Notes: a model not told the origin generated them from the sequence alone. A stretch of DNA of 63,061 bases from Clostridiales bacterium (GCA_918262735.1 CAKJYJ010000014.1:1-63061); one strand, 5' to 3'. Positions 44,243 through 52,588 are shown, counted from the first letter of the stretch. Numbers and translations: made by a program.

Positions 44243-44405
44243 AAAAAAAGTTGCCCCAAAGGACAACCTAATAATCATGTATAACTTATGCCTTCGTTAG
44301 CCATGCGCTTCGCATGAGAGTTCGCACAGAGTTGAACGTATGTGAAACTCTCGTTTGGTGCGAAAGAAAAAATTGTGTCCGTAAGTGGCTTACTTTTTTT
44401 GATTA
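44243..44405. repeat. Structured repeat family A, copy 2
   Basis: Second copy of the unit at 44081-44240, differing at only a few bases in the hairpin-rich core, with stem pairs kept. It contains its own minus-strand terminator at 44243-44267. Confidence 0.8.
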
Positions 44406-44406
44406 C

Positions 44407-44432
44407 AAAAAAAAGTTGCCCCAAAGGACAAC
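44407..44432 (-). terminator. tRNA-Ala terminator, third copy of the repeat hairpin
   Basis: On the minus strand GTTGTCC-TTTG-GGGCAAC is followed by eight T, ten bases past the tRNA 3' end. Copies also occur at 44243-44267 and 44081-44102, so three terminators lie in series. Confidence 0.85.
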
Positions 44433-44441
44433 AATTTTTTC

Positions 44442-44518
44442 TGGTGGAGGTAAACGGAATCGAACCGATGACCTCCTGCTTGCAAGGCAGGCGCTCTAGC
44501 CAGCTGAGCTATACCCCC
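44442..44518 (-). tRNA. tRNA-Ala (TGC)
   Basis: 77 nt with encoded CCA. Acceptor GGGGGTA pairs with TACCTCC (one G-U). D-arm GCTC/GAGC; anticodon stem CCTGC/GCAGG with loop CTTGCAA, anticodon TGC; T-loop TTCGATT. The T-stem has one U-U mismatch (positions 50 and 64). Confidence 0.95.
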
Positions 44519-44632
44519 AAAAAATTACTTGCTAATGATATCACTAAATAATCTTAATGTCAACACATTTTTCAAAAAAAATAGGTTTATTAAACATTAA
44601 TATAATTAAATTGAAAAATAAATGCAATTATG

Positions 44633-44661
44633 TTGACTTTTTTATTATTTTTCTATTAAAT
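44633..44661 (+). promoter_or_regulatory. Promoter of the HD nucleotidase-truA pair
   Basis: TTGACT (44633-44638), 17 bp, TTAAAT (44656-44661), upstream of a GGGGTGA ribosome site and ATG at 44695. Confidence 0.6.
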
Positions 44662-44694
44662 ATATTTATATAAAACCATTAGGGGTGAACTAAT

Positions 44695-45372
44695 ATGGCA
44701 ATAACATTAAAAAGTGATGATGATAAAATAAAAACTATTTTGGACTATTATATGTTAACAAACAGATTAAAAACTGTTGTTCGCTCTGGCTGGAAAGCTT
44801 GGGGCGTTAAAAAAGAACGGGTTGAATCGGTTGCCGAGCATATATACGGAACATGCATGCTAGCAATTGCAATTTGGTCTGAAACTTTGCCAGAGGTTAA
44901 TTTAAGTGAAGTTTTAACAATGCTTGCACTTCACGAAACAGAAGAAATAGTTATTGGCGACATAACTCCTTTTGATAATGCACAAAAACAATCAATAAAA
45001 CAAAAGGGACAAAGGGCGGTTTTGGAAATATTCAAAAACCTAATTGCAAAAGATGTTTATTTTAAGTTAATTCAAGACTTTGATGCCAAATCAACCAAAG
45101 AAGCAATATTTGCTCACAAGTGCGATAAACTTGAGTGCGACCTTCAAGCAAGACTATATAGTGACGAAGGTGTGCTTAAAAATGAATATGCGGGCGAAAT
45201 AAAAAACAACCCCAAAATTGTTGCTATGAACAAAAAAGGAATTACAGACGTTGCAGATTATTTCATTTTAACCGACAGGTCACACTTTGAAGATAAGGAT
45301 GATATTTTCTTAAAAATAAACAAGTATATTCAGGGTAAAAAAATACTAAAATCAAAAAAGGTAGATAAATAA
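44695..45372 (+). CDS. HD-domain protein, YfbR/5'-deoxynucleotidase-like
   Basis: 225 residues of the HD_3 group. The N-terminal RLKTVVRSGWKAWG is followed by VESVAEHIYGTCMLA and LALHETEEIVIGD, the pattern of YfbR-type 5'-deoxynucleotidases (R, H, then H-D/E-x-x-E). The canonical HD doublet is HE here (LHETEE), as in several members of this group. Its stop overlaps the truA start by one base, so the two are coupled. Confidence 0.8.
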   Translation: MAITLKSDDDKIKTILDYYMLTNRLKTVVRSGWKAWGVKKERVESVAEHIYGTCMLAIAIWSETLPEVNLSEVLTMLALHETEEIVIGDITPFDNAQKQSIKQKGQRAVLEIFKNLIAKDVYFKLIQDFDAKSTKEAIFAHKCDKLECDLQARLYSDEGVLKNEYAGEIKNNPKIVAMNKKGITDVADYFILTDRSHFEDKDDIFLKINKYIQGKKILKSKKVDK

Positions 45373-46103
45373 TGAAAAATGTATTGTGTGCCGTTTCATA
45401 TAAGGGCACAAATTATGCGGGCTGGCAAAAGCAAGACAACGCACTTGGAATTCAAGAGGTAATTGAAAACGCCTTTTTTGATTGCACTGGTGAAAGGGTT
45501 GAGATTTTTGCAAGCGGAAGAACAGATGCTGGTGTTCACGCATTGGAACAATGCTTCTCTGTTAAAACAAAATTTGCTCAGATTGAACGGTTGCCAATGG
45601 CACTAAACCATTTGCTCCCAAACGACATTAGAATTTTATGGGCAAAAGAAGTTCCTAATGATTTTCATGCAAGATTTTCTGCACATAAAAAAACATATTT
45701 ATACCGGCTTAAGACCTCAGATATTGAAAGTCCATTCGATTTTGATACAACTGCATACATTGATTATTCAATCAGTTTAGAAAAAATGAGAGAAGCCAGT
45801 AAATATTTTATTGGTGAGCATAATTTCAAATCATTTTGTTCAGCTGGAACAAGCGTGCCAACCTTTGAAAGAATAATATATTCGTTAAACATAACAAAAA
45901 CCGGAAACTTATATGAGTTTGAAGTTTGTGGCAATGGTTTTTTATATAATATGGTTAGAATAATCGTTGGAACACTTGTTGATGTTGGTGGCGGAAAAAT
46001 TAAACCAAGCCAAGTTGAAGAAATAATAAATTCGCAAGATAGACAAAAGGCCGGCAAAACAATGCCAGCAAAAGGGCTCACACTAAAGTGCGTGGAATAC
46101 TAA
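45372..46103 (+). CDS. truA: tRNA pseudouridine synthase A
   Basis: Forms pseudouridine at positions 38-40 in the anticodon arm. 243 residues. The catalytic Asp is in GRTDAGVHA (~52), and YRLKTS and FLYNMVRIIVGTL are the other family motifs. Starts on the last base of the upstream gene's stop codon (TAATG). Confidence 0.97.
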   Translation: MKNVLCAVSYKGTNYAGWQKQDNALGIQEVIENAFFDCTGERVEIFASGRTDAGVHALEQCFSVKTKFAQIERLPMALNHLLPNDIRILWAKEVPNDFHARFSAHKKTYLYRLKTSDIESPFDFDTTAYIDYSISLEKMREASKYFIGEHNFKSFCSAGTSVPTFERIIYSLNITKTGNLYEFEVCGNGFLYNMVRIIVGTLVDVGGGKIKPSQVEEIINSQDRQKAGKTMPAKGLTLKCVEY

Positions 46104-46104
46104 A

Positions 46105-46800
46105 TTATTCCAAATAATTAAGCACCCCGAGGAGTATGCTATAACATACTTCTTTTTTATATTCATCTGAAATTAAAAGTTTTTCTTCTTTTGGGTTTGA
46201 TAAATAACCACATTCAACTAAAACCGATGGGGCTTTTATTGCATTTAATATGTAGTAATCCCCGACTTTAATCTCTTTTCTTGCATTTTGCAAATTATTA
46301 ATGAATTTATTTTGAATACACTTAGCAAGCATCTTTGAAGGCTCATCTTCTTCCCCATAAAACACCTGTGCCCCAACAGATGATGATGTGTAGCTGTTCA
46401 TATGAATTGAAATAACAAAATCTGCATTGGATTTTTCTATAATTTCTTTTCGTTTTTTCATATCATCTTTTTTCTTGTTCTGTGCAAGTGGACTATAAAG
46501 TCCATTTTCATTTTCCCTTGTCATAACAACATTAAAGCCAAAATCTGAAAGCATTGTTTTTAAGCACCGAGCATACTCTAAATTCAAACTTGATTCACTG
46601 ATTTTTGTTGTTTTTCCAACACTTCCTCCGTCAATTCCACCGTGTCCTGCGTCAATTACAACAGTGTATTTTGATTTGGGGCTGGTGGCTTTTATAATTG
46701 TTGGAACAAAAGATATGAAAAGCACACTTAAAGTAACAAAAAACGCAATTAGAATTGTTTTTTTATTGATAATAAAAGTTTTAAGATTAACTTTTTTCAT
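46105..46800 (-). CDS. N-acetylmuramoyl-L-alanine amidase, CwlD type
   Basis: A zinc amidase (Amidase_3) that cleaves the peptide side chain from peptidoglycan glycan. 231 residues. N-terminal membrane helix (~12-35). Zinc ligands: His in VIDAGHGG, Glu in SESSLNLEYA, His in SIHMNSY, and catalytic Glu in VECGYLSNP. It ends one base from the truA stop. The start at 46800 lacks a ribosome site, but the protein pattern fits. A truncated paralogue lies at 49441-49623. Confidence 0.92.
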   Translation of the reverse strand: MKKVNLKTFIINKKTILIAFFVTLSVLFISFVPTIIKATSPKSKYTVVIDAGHGGIDGGSVGKTTKISESSLNLEYARCLKTMLSDFGFNVVMTRENENGLYSPLAQNKKKDDMKKRKEIIEKSNADFVISIHMNSYTSSSVGAQVFYGEEDEPSKMLAKCIQNKFINNLQNARKEIKVGDYYILNAIKAPSVLVECGYLSNPKEEKLLISDEYKKEVCYSILLGVLNYLE

Positions 46801-46918
46801 AGAATAAATATATGTAATTTGTTTATTATATAAAACCAATTTTTAATATTTCATTTTGCTGAAACACTTTCTAAAAAAGTTCATACATAAATTATTAAAA
46901 TTTCTTGTCATAAACCCC

Positions 46919-46946
46919 TTGCATTTAGAAATGAGCATGTTACTAT
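46919..46946 (+). promoter_or_regulatory. Promoter of the DUF4417 cassette
   Basis: TTGCAT (46919-46924), 16 bp, TACTAT (46941-46946) with an extended-10 TG. It leaves a leader of about 75 bases before the DUF4417 gene. Confidence 0.55.
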
Positions 46947-47025
46947 TAAAAATGTTATTAATAATAAAAGGTTGGAGAGAACAAATAAGTTTATTCAACT
47001 TTTTGCATTTTAAAAGGAGAAAAAT

Positions 47026-47745
47026 ATGAGTAAAGATTATGAAATTAACGTAGAAAACTCTGATTATGGAGATAAAAAGAGAGAAAACAAACAAAGGATT
47101 GTTAGAAATGAATTTAAAGGTGTTGGTAAATATGGAATGCCACTTATAAAAAAACAAGATATAGACTTGGATAAAATACAACTTTTAAATTATACCAAAA
47201 CAAAATCAAATGACGATGAAAACAAAAATAAAACAATTCATTTTTTCACATATGACTGGCTTTTTGATAGTGTTTATGAAAAACCAGAGGTCACTCTTGA
47301 GAAGTTAGACCAATACTATGCTCTGCTTACACCTGAGTTTAGCACGTATAAAGATATGCCACTAGCAAGGCAAATAGATAGCGTATTCAAAAACAGGTGG
47401 TGTGGTGCTTTTTGGCAAAAACAAGGAATGACTGTTATTCCAACAATATCTTGGGGATCAATTCCTTGTATGGAATTTTGCTTTGATGGAGTTGAGAAAG
47501 GTTCGGTTGTAGCCGTGTCGACCTATACTAGAGAAGATAATAAAACTGGCTTTATGCTGGGATACAATAAAATGCTAGAAATTATTGAGCCACCTGCAAT
47601 CATTTGCTATGGGACACCTTTCCCAGAAATGAAAGGTAATATAAAAGCAATAGACCCATTTAACAAAGAGGAACTAATAAAAAAGATGGGGCTTGCAGAA
47701 TTTACAAAAAAATATTTTACAGGCGAGTTATACCCTGAAATTTAG
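47026..47745 (+). CDS. DUF4417-family protein
   Basis: 239 residues. The core matches DUF4417: FFTYDWLFDSVYEKPE, LLTPEFSTYKDMPLA, Q-x-D-S-V-F-x-N-R-W-C-G-A-F-W-Q, GMTVIPTISWG, MEFCFDGVEKGSVVAVST and a final ICYG. DUF4417 genes are often found on mobile or phage-derived segments; the biochemical role is unknown. The N-terminal ~60 residues are polar and probably flexible. GGAG is seven bases before ATG. It heads a four-gene plus-strand cassette. Confidence 0.85.
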   Translation: MSKDYEINVENSDYGDKKRENKQRIVRNEFKGVGKYGMPLIKKQDIDLDKIQLLNYTKTKSNDDENKNKTIHFFTYDWLFDSVYEKPEVTLEKLDQYYALLTPEFSTYKDMPLARQIDSVFKNRWCGAFWQKQGMTVIPTISWGSIPCMEFCFDGVEKGSVVAVSTYTREDNKTGFMLGYNKMLEIIEPPAIICYGTPFPEMKGNIKAIDPFNKEELIKKMGLAEFTKKYFTGELYPEI

Positions 47746-47754
47746 GAGTTGTTT

Positions 47755-48582
47755 ATGAAAAATTTTAAACTTACAATTGAAATGCTCCCTAAAGGGGCTT
47801 GGAATAATGATTTTAGTAAGACATTGCCTAAAAATGAATGGGATATTGTTAGAAATGCCTGTTATAAAAAAGCGAATAATAAATGTGATATTTGCGGATT
47901 TGCAACAGATGATTTGGATGCCCATGAAGTTTGGGAGTTCGATGTTAAAAACAAAACACAAACACTTAAAGACATTATTGGAATTTGTAGTAGATGTCAC
48001 GGAGTAAAACATATTAGAAATTCTCAAAGATTAGGTTATGGAGAAGATGCTAAAAGGCATTTTATAAATGTAAATAATTGCAGCGAATTAAATTATGCTT
48101 CCCATTTGACCAAGGCGCAAATGGACTTTGAAGAACAAAATAAAATTTTTAGATGGAAAATAGTTGCAGACCTAGCCAAATTCGGGCTTAAAAAAACAAC
48201 AATAAAGGAACGAAAAATACCATTTATTAAAAATCCATATCAAAGTATTGATTGGGATTTAACATCTTTTGAATATAACAAAAAACTTTTTCAACTTTAT
48301 CAATCTTCACCACCTAAATATTGGTTTAATCCACCTAGGGTAATATCTATAGATGTTGACAACTATCAAGGAATAATAGAAGTTTTATGTGATGATATAA
48401 ATAAAATTGAATGGTATTTAGACAAACAAAAAATCAAAACAAAATACAATATCGTAGGGAAATTCAAAACCGCATTAAAAGTTGAAAACCTCAATGGAAA
48501 GGAATTAGTTTTTGCTTTATTTGGTGATGGTGGCAAAACTATTTCTAAAACATTTGAACTTTTACCACAGGAGGTGCTATAA
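47755..48582 (+). CDS. HNH-type zinc nuclease-like protein
   Basis: 275 residues. An N-terminal region (~20-100) has an HNH-like zinc motif: CDICGFATDDLDAHEVWEFD followed by LKDIIGICSRCHGVKH, with two CxxC pairs and D-A-H-E in place of the D-H pair. A group of HNH-related proteins with H-E-x-W-x-x-D is known, of unclear activity. The rest is not recognised; ~195-275 is beta-rich, Ig-like in look. The ATG at 47755 has GGAG seven bases upstream; a TTG two codons earlier is not used. The stop overlaps the next start. Confidence 0.7.
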   Translation: MKNFKLTIEMLPKGAWNNDFSKTLPKNEWDIVRNACYKKANNKCDICGFATDDLDAHEVWEFDVKNKTQTLKDIIGICSRCHGVKHIRNSQRLGYGEDAKRHFINVNNCSELNYASHLTKAQMDFEEQNKIFRWKIVADLAKFGLKKTTIKERKIPFIKNPYQSIDWDLTSFEYNKKLFQLYQSSPPKYWFNPPRVISIDVDNYQGIIEVLCDDINKIEWYLDKQKIKTKYNIVGKFKTALKVENLNGKELVFALFGDGGKTISKTFELLPQEVL

Positions 48583-48878
48583 TGGGAATGTGTAAGCCTA
48601 GCGGAGGCATAAAATCGATAGTAGGAAAAATTGGAGATTTACCAAGAATAGGTACGCCAAACACAAGGACAGATTTATACAATGAACAAGGTGAGCTTAT
48701 ACAGCAAAGATGGTATGGTCCTGATGGTAGAGCAATGTGGAATAGAGATTGGAAGCATAAAGATAACAATACTAAAAAACCTCACAAATTTCCACATGAC
48801 CATTCATGGGATTACAACAAAAAAAATCCAAGAGAAGACTATGATGAAAATAGGGAAATAAATACTGATTATTGTTAA
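48582..48878 (+). CDS. Polymorphic-toxin-like small protein
   Basis: 98 residues. GTPNTRTDLYNEQGELIQQRWYGPDGRAMW resembles the C-terminal toxin domains of polymorphic toxins (G-x-P-N-S/T, Y-x-x-x-G-x-x-x-x-R-x-Y, D-x-D/G). It ends with PHKFPHDHSWDY, the P-H-x-H type metal or catalytic site. Here it stands alone, without the long secretion and repeat part, so it is either a detached cassette or an intracellular effector. AGGAGG lies seven bases before ATG, and the start overlaps the upstream stop (TAATG). The function is inferred by resemblance. Confidence 0.6.
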   Translation: MGMCKPSGGIKSIVGKIGDLPRIGTPNTRTDLYNEQGELIQQRWYGPDGRAMWNRDWKHKDNNTKKPHKFPHDHSWDYNKKNPREDYDENREINTDYC

Positions 48879-48891
48879 AAGGAAAACTTAA

Positions 48892-49347
48892 ATGAAACAT
48901 AGTATACAAGAATATAATATACAATCAAAATGTGCGGTTTGTGGTCATTCTGTAATGATTGATGAAATTGGTAACGGCGATAATTGTCCACATTGTGGAT
49001 GGGTGCAAAATATAGGAAACCTTGAATTCCCTGACAGGATAGAATGCCCTAACCTAATATCTTTAAACAAAGCAAGAAAATTATATAAAGAAGGCAAACC
49101 TTTTACACCAGATTTCAACGATTTTATTGATGGATATAATTTTTACGGTGAAATGGAATTCACTTATAAAGGCATAACATATGGTTTAATGGGTGTAAAA
49201 AATGTAGGAGTAGAGTTTTGGGGATTGAATACAGATAAATATGAAATATATAAAGACATTGAAGAATTTAAAAAAAATGCACAAATCAACGGGAAACTCG
49301 TAAAAGACCTTTGGCATGAAGTTGAAAATGCTAATTGGTTACAATAA
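48892..49347 (+). CDS. CPCC-type zinc protein, possible immunity protein
   Basis: 151 residues. A Cys4 site CAVCGHSVMIDEIGNGDNCPHCGW and then the P-N-x-I-S-L-x-x-A-R-K-x-Y segment match the Cys-rich CPCC group, members of which lie beside polymorphic toxins and are thought to be immunity proteins. The C-terminal ~90 residues (FIDGYNFYGEMEFTYKGITYGLM) are not recognised. It lies 13 bases after the toxin-like gene and ends the cassette at a terminator. Confidence 0.6.
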   Translation: MKHSIQEYNIQSKCAVCGHSVMIDEIGNGDNCPHCGWVQNIGNLEFPDRIECPNLISLNKARKLYKEGKPFTPDFNDFIDGYNFYGEMEFTYKGITYGLMGVKNVGVEFWGLNTDKYEIYKDIEEFKKNAQINGKLVKDLWHEVENANWLQ

Positions 49348-49368
49348 ATGGATAAAATTTATAATAAA

Positions 49369-49412
49369 GATAAGCCTAACATCAAACTTGAACAGATGTA
49401 GGCTTATTTTTT
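49369..49412 (+). terminator. Terminator of the DUF4417 cassette
   Basis: ATAAGCCT-ACATC arms (49370-49383) pair with GATGT-AGGCTTAT (49395-49407), one-base bulge, followed by T7. Confidence 0.85.
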
Positions 49413-49440
49413 TGAAAAAAATTAATAAACTTTACAGTCT

Positions 49441-49623
49441 TTACTTGACATCAACACCACCATGCCCAGCATCAACAACTATTGTATATTTTGTTTGTGG
49501 TGATGTTGTTATTTGAACGTTTGGAAACACACAGACAACAAGCACAGACAAAATGCAAACAATAACAGTAATTAATCTCTTTTTACTAAAAACAACAAAG
49601 TTAATGTGTTTTCTTTTTCCCAT
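49441..49623 (-). pseudogene. Truncated N-terminal copy of a CwlD-type amidase
   Basis: Encodes the membrane helix and first zinc ligand of an amidase (SPQTKYTIVVDAGHGGVD) and then stops after two more codons. It parallels the full amidase at 46105-46800 (SPKSKYTVVIDAGHGGID). The remaining ligands are absent, so the product cannot be active. The homology ends next to the accessory cassette, which suggests an insertion or deletion cut it. Confidence 0.8.
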
Positions 49624-49682
49624 AATATATTTATACAAAAAGCATCTTTAATTTATGATTATTGTTTTTAGCCACACATAAA

Positions 49683-49711
49683 AAAGTTCACAAGAAAACC
49701 TGTGAACCTTT
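49683..49711 (-). terminator. Terminator of the lipoprotein gene
   Basis: AAGTTCACA pairs with TGTGAACCTT around an 8-base loop, with a T run on the minus strand. It lies 24 bases past the stop at 49735. Confidence 0.8.
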
Positions 49712-49734
49712 AATCAAGTATTTACTGCCAAATT

Positions 49735-50760
49735 CTATTCAAAAATATTTAATGTGTATTGTTGTAAAATTGCTATTTTTTTATAGAAATTTAAAAAGTA
49801 ATCTGCATATATCTTATCTTCTTCCCTTCCTGTTTCTGCAGCATATTCCTCTGGATTGTTGTTTTTCTTTTTTAATAAATCAACGTTGATTTCTTTTATT
49901 GCCCTAACAAATTCTTCTGTGTCGTTTAAAAATAACTCATACACGCCAAGCCAGGTTTTGAAATTTTGATTTGCATTTTGTGCAACAGATAAACTGCCAC
50001 CCTCATATGGAATAACAACATTGTTATGGTAGCCATTTGCTGAGTTCCAGTAATTTTGATATTCACTTGCAGTGTTTTTTGCATTGTAGCTTCTAACAAT
50101 TTTAATTGCAGAATTCACAATTTGAAGATTTGAAGCACTAACAACAAACGCAGCCGCAAGATTTTTTTCGCTATAGGTTAATTCTTCCTCTCCAACAACA
50201 AGGTCATAGTAGCCAATTCTTCTTGCTTCAAACACACTCTTAGAAAATTCATATGCCCTTTCGATGATTGTTATGTATTCCCTTTTGAAGAATAACAATC
50301 TTGAAAGCTCGAGGTCTGTGTTTGCGTCTTCTGAAGAAGTGAATGTTATATTTGATTCATAATCAATCTTTTTTTCGTTGAAAACCTTTAGTGCATTCTT
50401 AAATTCTTCAAGCTCTTTTCTAACAGTTTTAATTGCTTTGGCAAATCCCTTGCTATCATTTTTTGGCGACATTGAAAAGTCTGCATAATGGTAATATCCG
50501 TGTGCTATTGCCGAAACAAATAGTGGCTTAAACACATTTGTTAATTCTGCATAATCTGACCCATAATCGTTATCTATAATGGTTTGCAGATTGTTTGAAA
50601 ACGTTATGTTATACACAGCATCAAAATCATCAGAACCAAACACCTCGCCAGCACTTGTTGCCGTTGCTTCCCAGTATTTTTCTCCGAGTTCATTTCCGCA
50701 GGCAGTGAAAACAAACATTGAGCAAACAATTAATAATAATGATATAATTGTTTTCTTCAT
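49735..50760 (-). CDS. Putative lipoprotein, helix-rich
   Basis: 341 residues. Signal MKKTIISLLLIVCSMFVFTAC with lipobox FTAC at ~18-21. The mature part is probably mostly helical, with Tyr/Asn-rich stretches; no family recognised. Start at 50760 chosen because GAGGGG lies upstream. It follows the gene at 50765-51661 by four bases, so the two form an operon of a membrane-anchored protein and a lipoprotein. Confidence 0.7.
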   Translation of the reverse strand: MKKTIISLLLIVCSMFVFTACGNELGEKYWEATATSAGEVFGSDDFDAVYNITFSNNLQTIIDNDYGSDYAELTNVFKPLFVSAIAHGYYHYADFSMSPKNDSKGFAKAIKTVRKELEEFKNALKVFNEKKIDYESNITFTSSEDANTDLELSRLLFFKREYITIIERAYEFSKSVFEARRIGYYDLVVGEEELTYSEKNLAAAFVVSASNLQIVNSAIKIVRSYNAKNTASEYQNYWNSANGYHNNVVIPYEGGSLSVAQNANQNFKTWLGVYELFLNDTEEFVRAIKEINVDLLKKKNNNPEEYAAETGREEDKIYADYFLNFYKKIAILQQYTLNIFE

Positions 50761-50764
50761 AATT

Positions 50765-51661
50765 TTACCCCTCAACAACATATTGAACATATTTTTCTTG
50801 TAGCGACTTTTGTTTTTCGTTTGTTACAGATTGTATGTAAACATTTTGTTTATTATTAACACATGCATCAACAAGTTCATTTAATTTTAATAGTGCACGC
50901 CCATCATAAACCTCATCAAGAATATCTTTATTTTCCAAATATCTGTTTAGCATATTAACATTCATAACGCTATTAAATGTTTCTAAAATTGTGGTATAAA
51001 TCTCAGCATCTTCTAAATCTTTATATTTTTCAAAATATTGATGTGCAACTTCTGTGAAAAAAACAACATATAACTTACTTAAGTTGTTTGAATTAATTAA
51101 ATTCTTAGTTCCATAGGCAAAAACATACCCAACATTGTAATAGAAATTATTAAGAATATTTAGTGCATCATTAAACTCAATAACAAAGTTTTTAATGTAC
51201 GCCTGAACGGTTTCAATATGCTCATAGTTCCCGTTAAGTTTATAGTATGTTCCGTCTAAATATGTGTAACCTTTAACATAAACCTTTTTTAATTTTTTCA
51301 AAGAATTATTCATTGCATTAACATATTTCCCGTTATTGTTCTTATTTACATGTATACCAAATTCAATAACTTCTTCTTTTAGCGTTGAATAAACTTGCAA
51401 TGCATAAGAATATGTTGTTAAAAATTCTTTTTCATCTGGCATTGAAAGATTGTTTGTTGTTATAATATCAAGCATTTCTGCAACCGTTCCATCAACGGTT
51501 TCAACAATGTTTTTATTGTCTTTTTTAATGCCATCACTCAAGGTGATAACATTGTTATAGGCACTAATATTTTTGTTTCCGCCATTAAAAACGTTGATTG
51601 CAACAATAACAACCACAACAATAATTGCTAGCGCAATACCTGCTTTAAGTAACTTTTTCAT
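50765..51661 (-). CDS. Membrane-anchored hypothetical protein
   Basis: 298 residues. One N-terminal membrane helix (GIALAIIVVVVIVAINVF, ~7-24), then an extracytoplasmic domain that looks all-helical. No family recognised. In layout it resembles its lipoprotein partner (long helices, Tyr/Asn-rich), and the two may be an interacting or paralogous pair. A CTCC-type ribosome site (GGAG on the minus strand) precedes ATG. Confidence 0.65.
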   Translation of the reverse strand: MKKLLKAGIALAIIVVVVIVAINVFNGGNKNISAYNNVITLSDGIKKDNKNIVETVDGTVAEMLDIITTNNLSMPDEKEFLTTYSYALQVYSTLKEEVIEFGIHVNKNNNGKYVNAMNNSLKKLKKVYVKGYTYLDGTYYKLNGNYEHIETVQAYIKNFVIEFNDALNILNNFYYNVGYVFAYGTKNLINSNNLSKLYVVFFTEVAHQYFEKYKDLEDAEIYTTILETFNSVMNVNMLNRYLENKDILDEVYDGRALLKLNELVDACVNNKQNVYIQSVTNEKQKSLQEKYVQYVVEG

Positions 51662-51777
51662 ACCCTCTCCTTTATGTTCATTTTAACATATGTACTATAA
51701 ATTTGCAATACAGTTTAATAAAATATATCTATATATTATTAAATTTTGGGCAAAAATACATATTTTTTGCTCTAAAA

Positions 51778-52584
51778 TTATAAATTAATTGCAATTTGAT
51801 ATACTTCGTTTTTGTGTATTCCCCTTTCTTTTGCAACCGTCTTTATTGCGTCTGGTTTACTTATTCCGAGGTTAATATAGTATTTTAAGTGCTCTTCAAT
51901 AGTCATGTTTGCTGTGTCGTTATTTTTATCAAAACCGCATCCTTCAACAACCAAAACATATTCACCCTTTGGTTCATATTCAACATTGTCGGCAAGTTCA
52001 AACTCAAAGGTTTTTTCATATAGTTTTGTTATTTCGTTAACCAAAACTGCACGCCTTTTTCCAAACACCTCATATAGTTCTTTAATTGTTTTAACAACAT
52101 CATGAGGCGCAACATAAAAGATTAATGTTGAATGATAATCTTTTACCTCGTTTAATAATTTTTCTTTTTCTTTTTTATCATCTGGTAAAAACCCCACAAA
52201 AGAAAAACGTTCAGCACTAAGACCGCTTAAAATAAGTGCCGAAAGCCCTGCGTTTGCCCCTGGAATTACGGTATATTCTAAATTGTTTTGTTTCAATTCT
52301 TTTATTAAAACATACCCGGGATCGGAAATGACTGGCATTCCGCTATCGGAAATCACCGCAATATTTTTCCCCTCTTTTAGAAGTGAAATAATGCCATTAC
52401 TAGAGTTATTCTCGTTATACTTATGGTAAGCAATTAACCTCTTACTAATGTTGTAGTGATTTAATAGTTTTAATGAGTTTCTTGTATCCTCACAAGCAAT
52501 AATATCAACCGAATTTAGAACTTCTAGCGCCCTTAATGAAATATCTTTTAAGTTACCAATTGGCGTTGCAACAAAATATAACAA
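51778..52584 (-). CDS. rsmI: 16S rRNA (cytidine(1402)-2'-O)-methyltransferase RsmI
   Basis: 268 residues of the TP-methylase superfamily. FVATPIGNLKDISLRA, CEDTRNSLKLLNHY, ISDSGMPVISDPG and VIPGANAGLSALILSG are the family motifs. It acts with RsmH at C1402. The start is TTG with AAGG upstream. Last gene of holB-ricT-trmN6-like-rsmI, the Bacillota order. Confidence 0.96.
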   Translation of the reverse strand: MLYFVATPIGNLKDISLRALEVLNSVDIIACEDTRNSLKLLNHYNISKRLIAYHKYNENNSSNGIISLLKEGKNIAVISDSGMPVISDPGYVLIKELKQNNLEYTVIPGANAGLSALILSGLSAERFSFVGFLPDDKKEKEKLLNEVKDYHSTLIFYVAPHDVVKTIKELYEVFGKRRAVLVNEITKLYEKTFEFELADNVEYEPKGEYVLVVEGCGFDKNNDTANMTIEEHLKYYINLGISKPDAIKTVAKERGIHKNEVYQIAINL

Positions 52585-52588
52585 AATA

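Noticed and set aside
44081..44405. CRISPR array
   Set aside because: Only two units of ~160 bases with no short spacer pattern and no cas genes.
44081..44432. Possible integron attC sites (GTTG...CAAC hairpins)
   Set aside because: The arms do not fit GTTRRRY/RYYYAAC, no integrase gene is visible, and the T run shows that the hairpin is a terminator.
44086..44551. Several 60-70 codon frames in the tRNA-Ala repeat region
   Set aside because: They cross repeat units and the tRNA gene, begin without ribosome sites, and repeat each other because the DNA repeats.
46840..49440. Prophage
   Set aside because: No integrase, terminase, capsid or lysis genes; only DUF4417 and HNH-like genes hint at phage origin.
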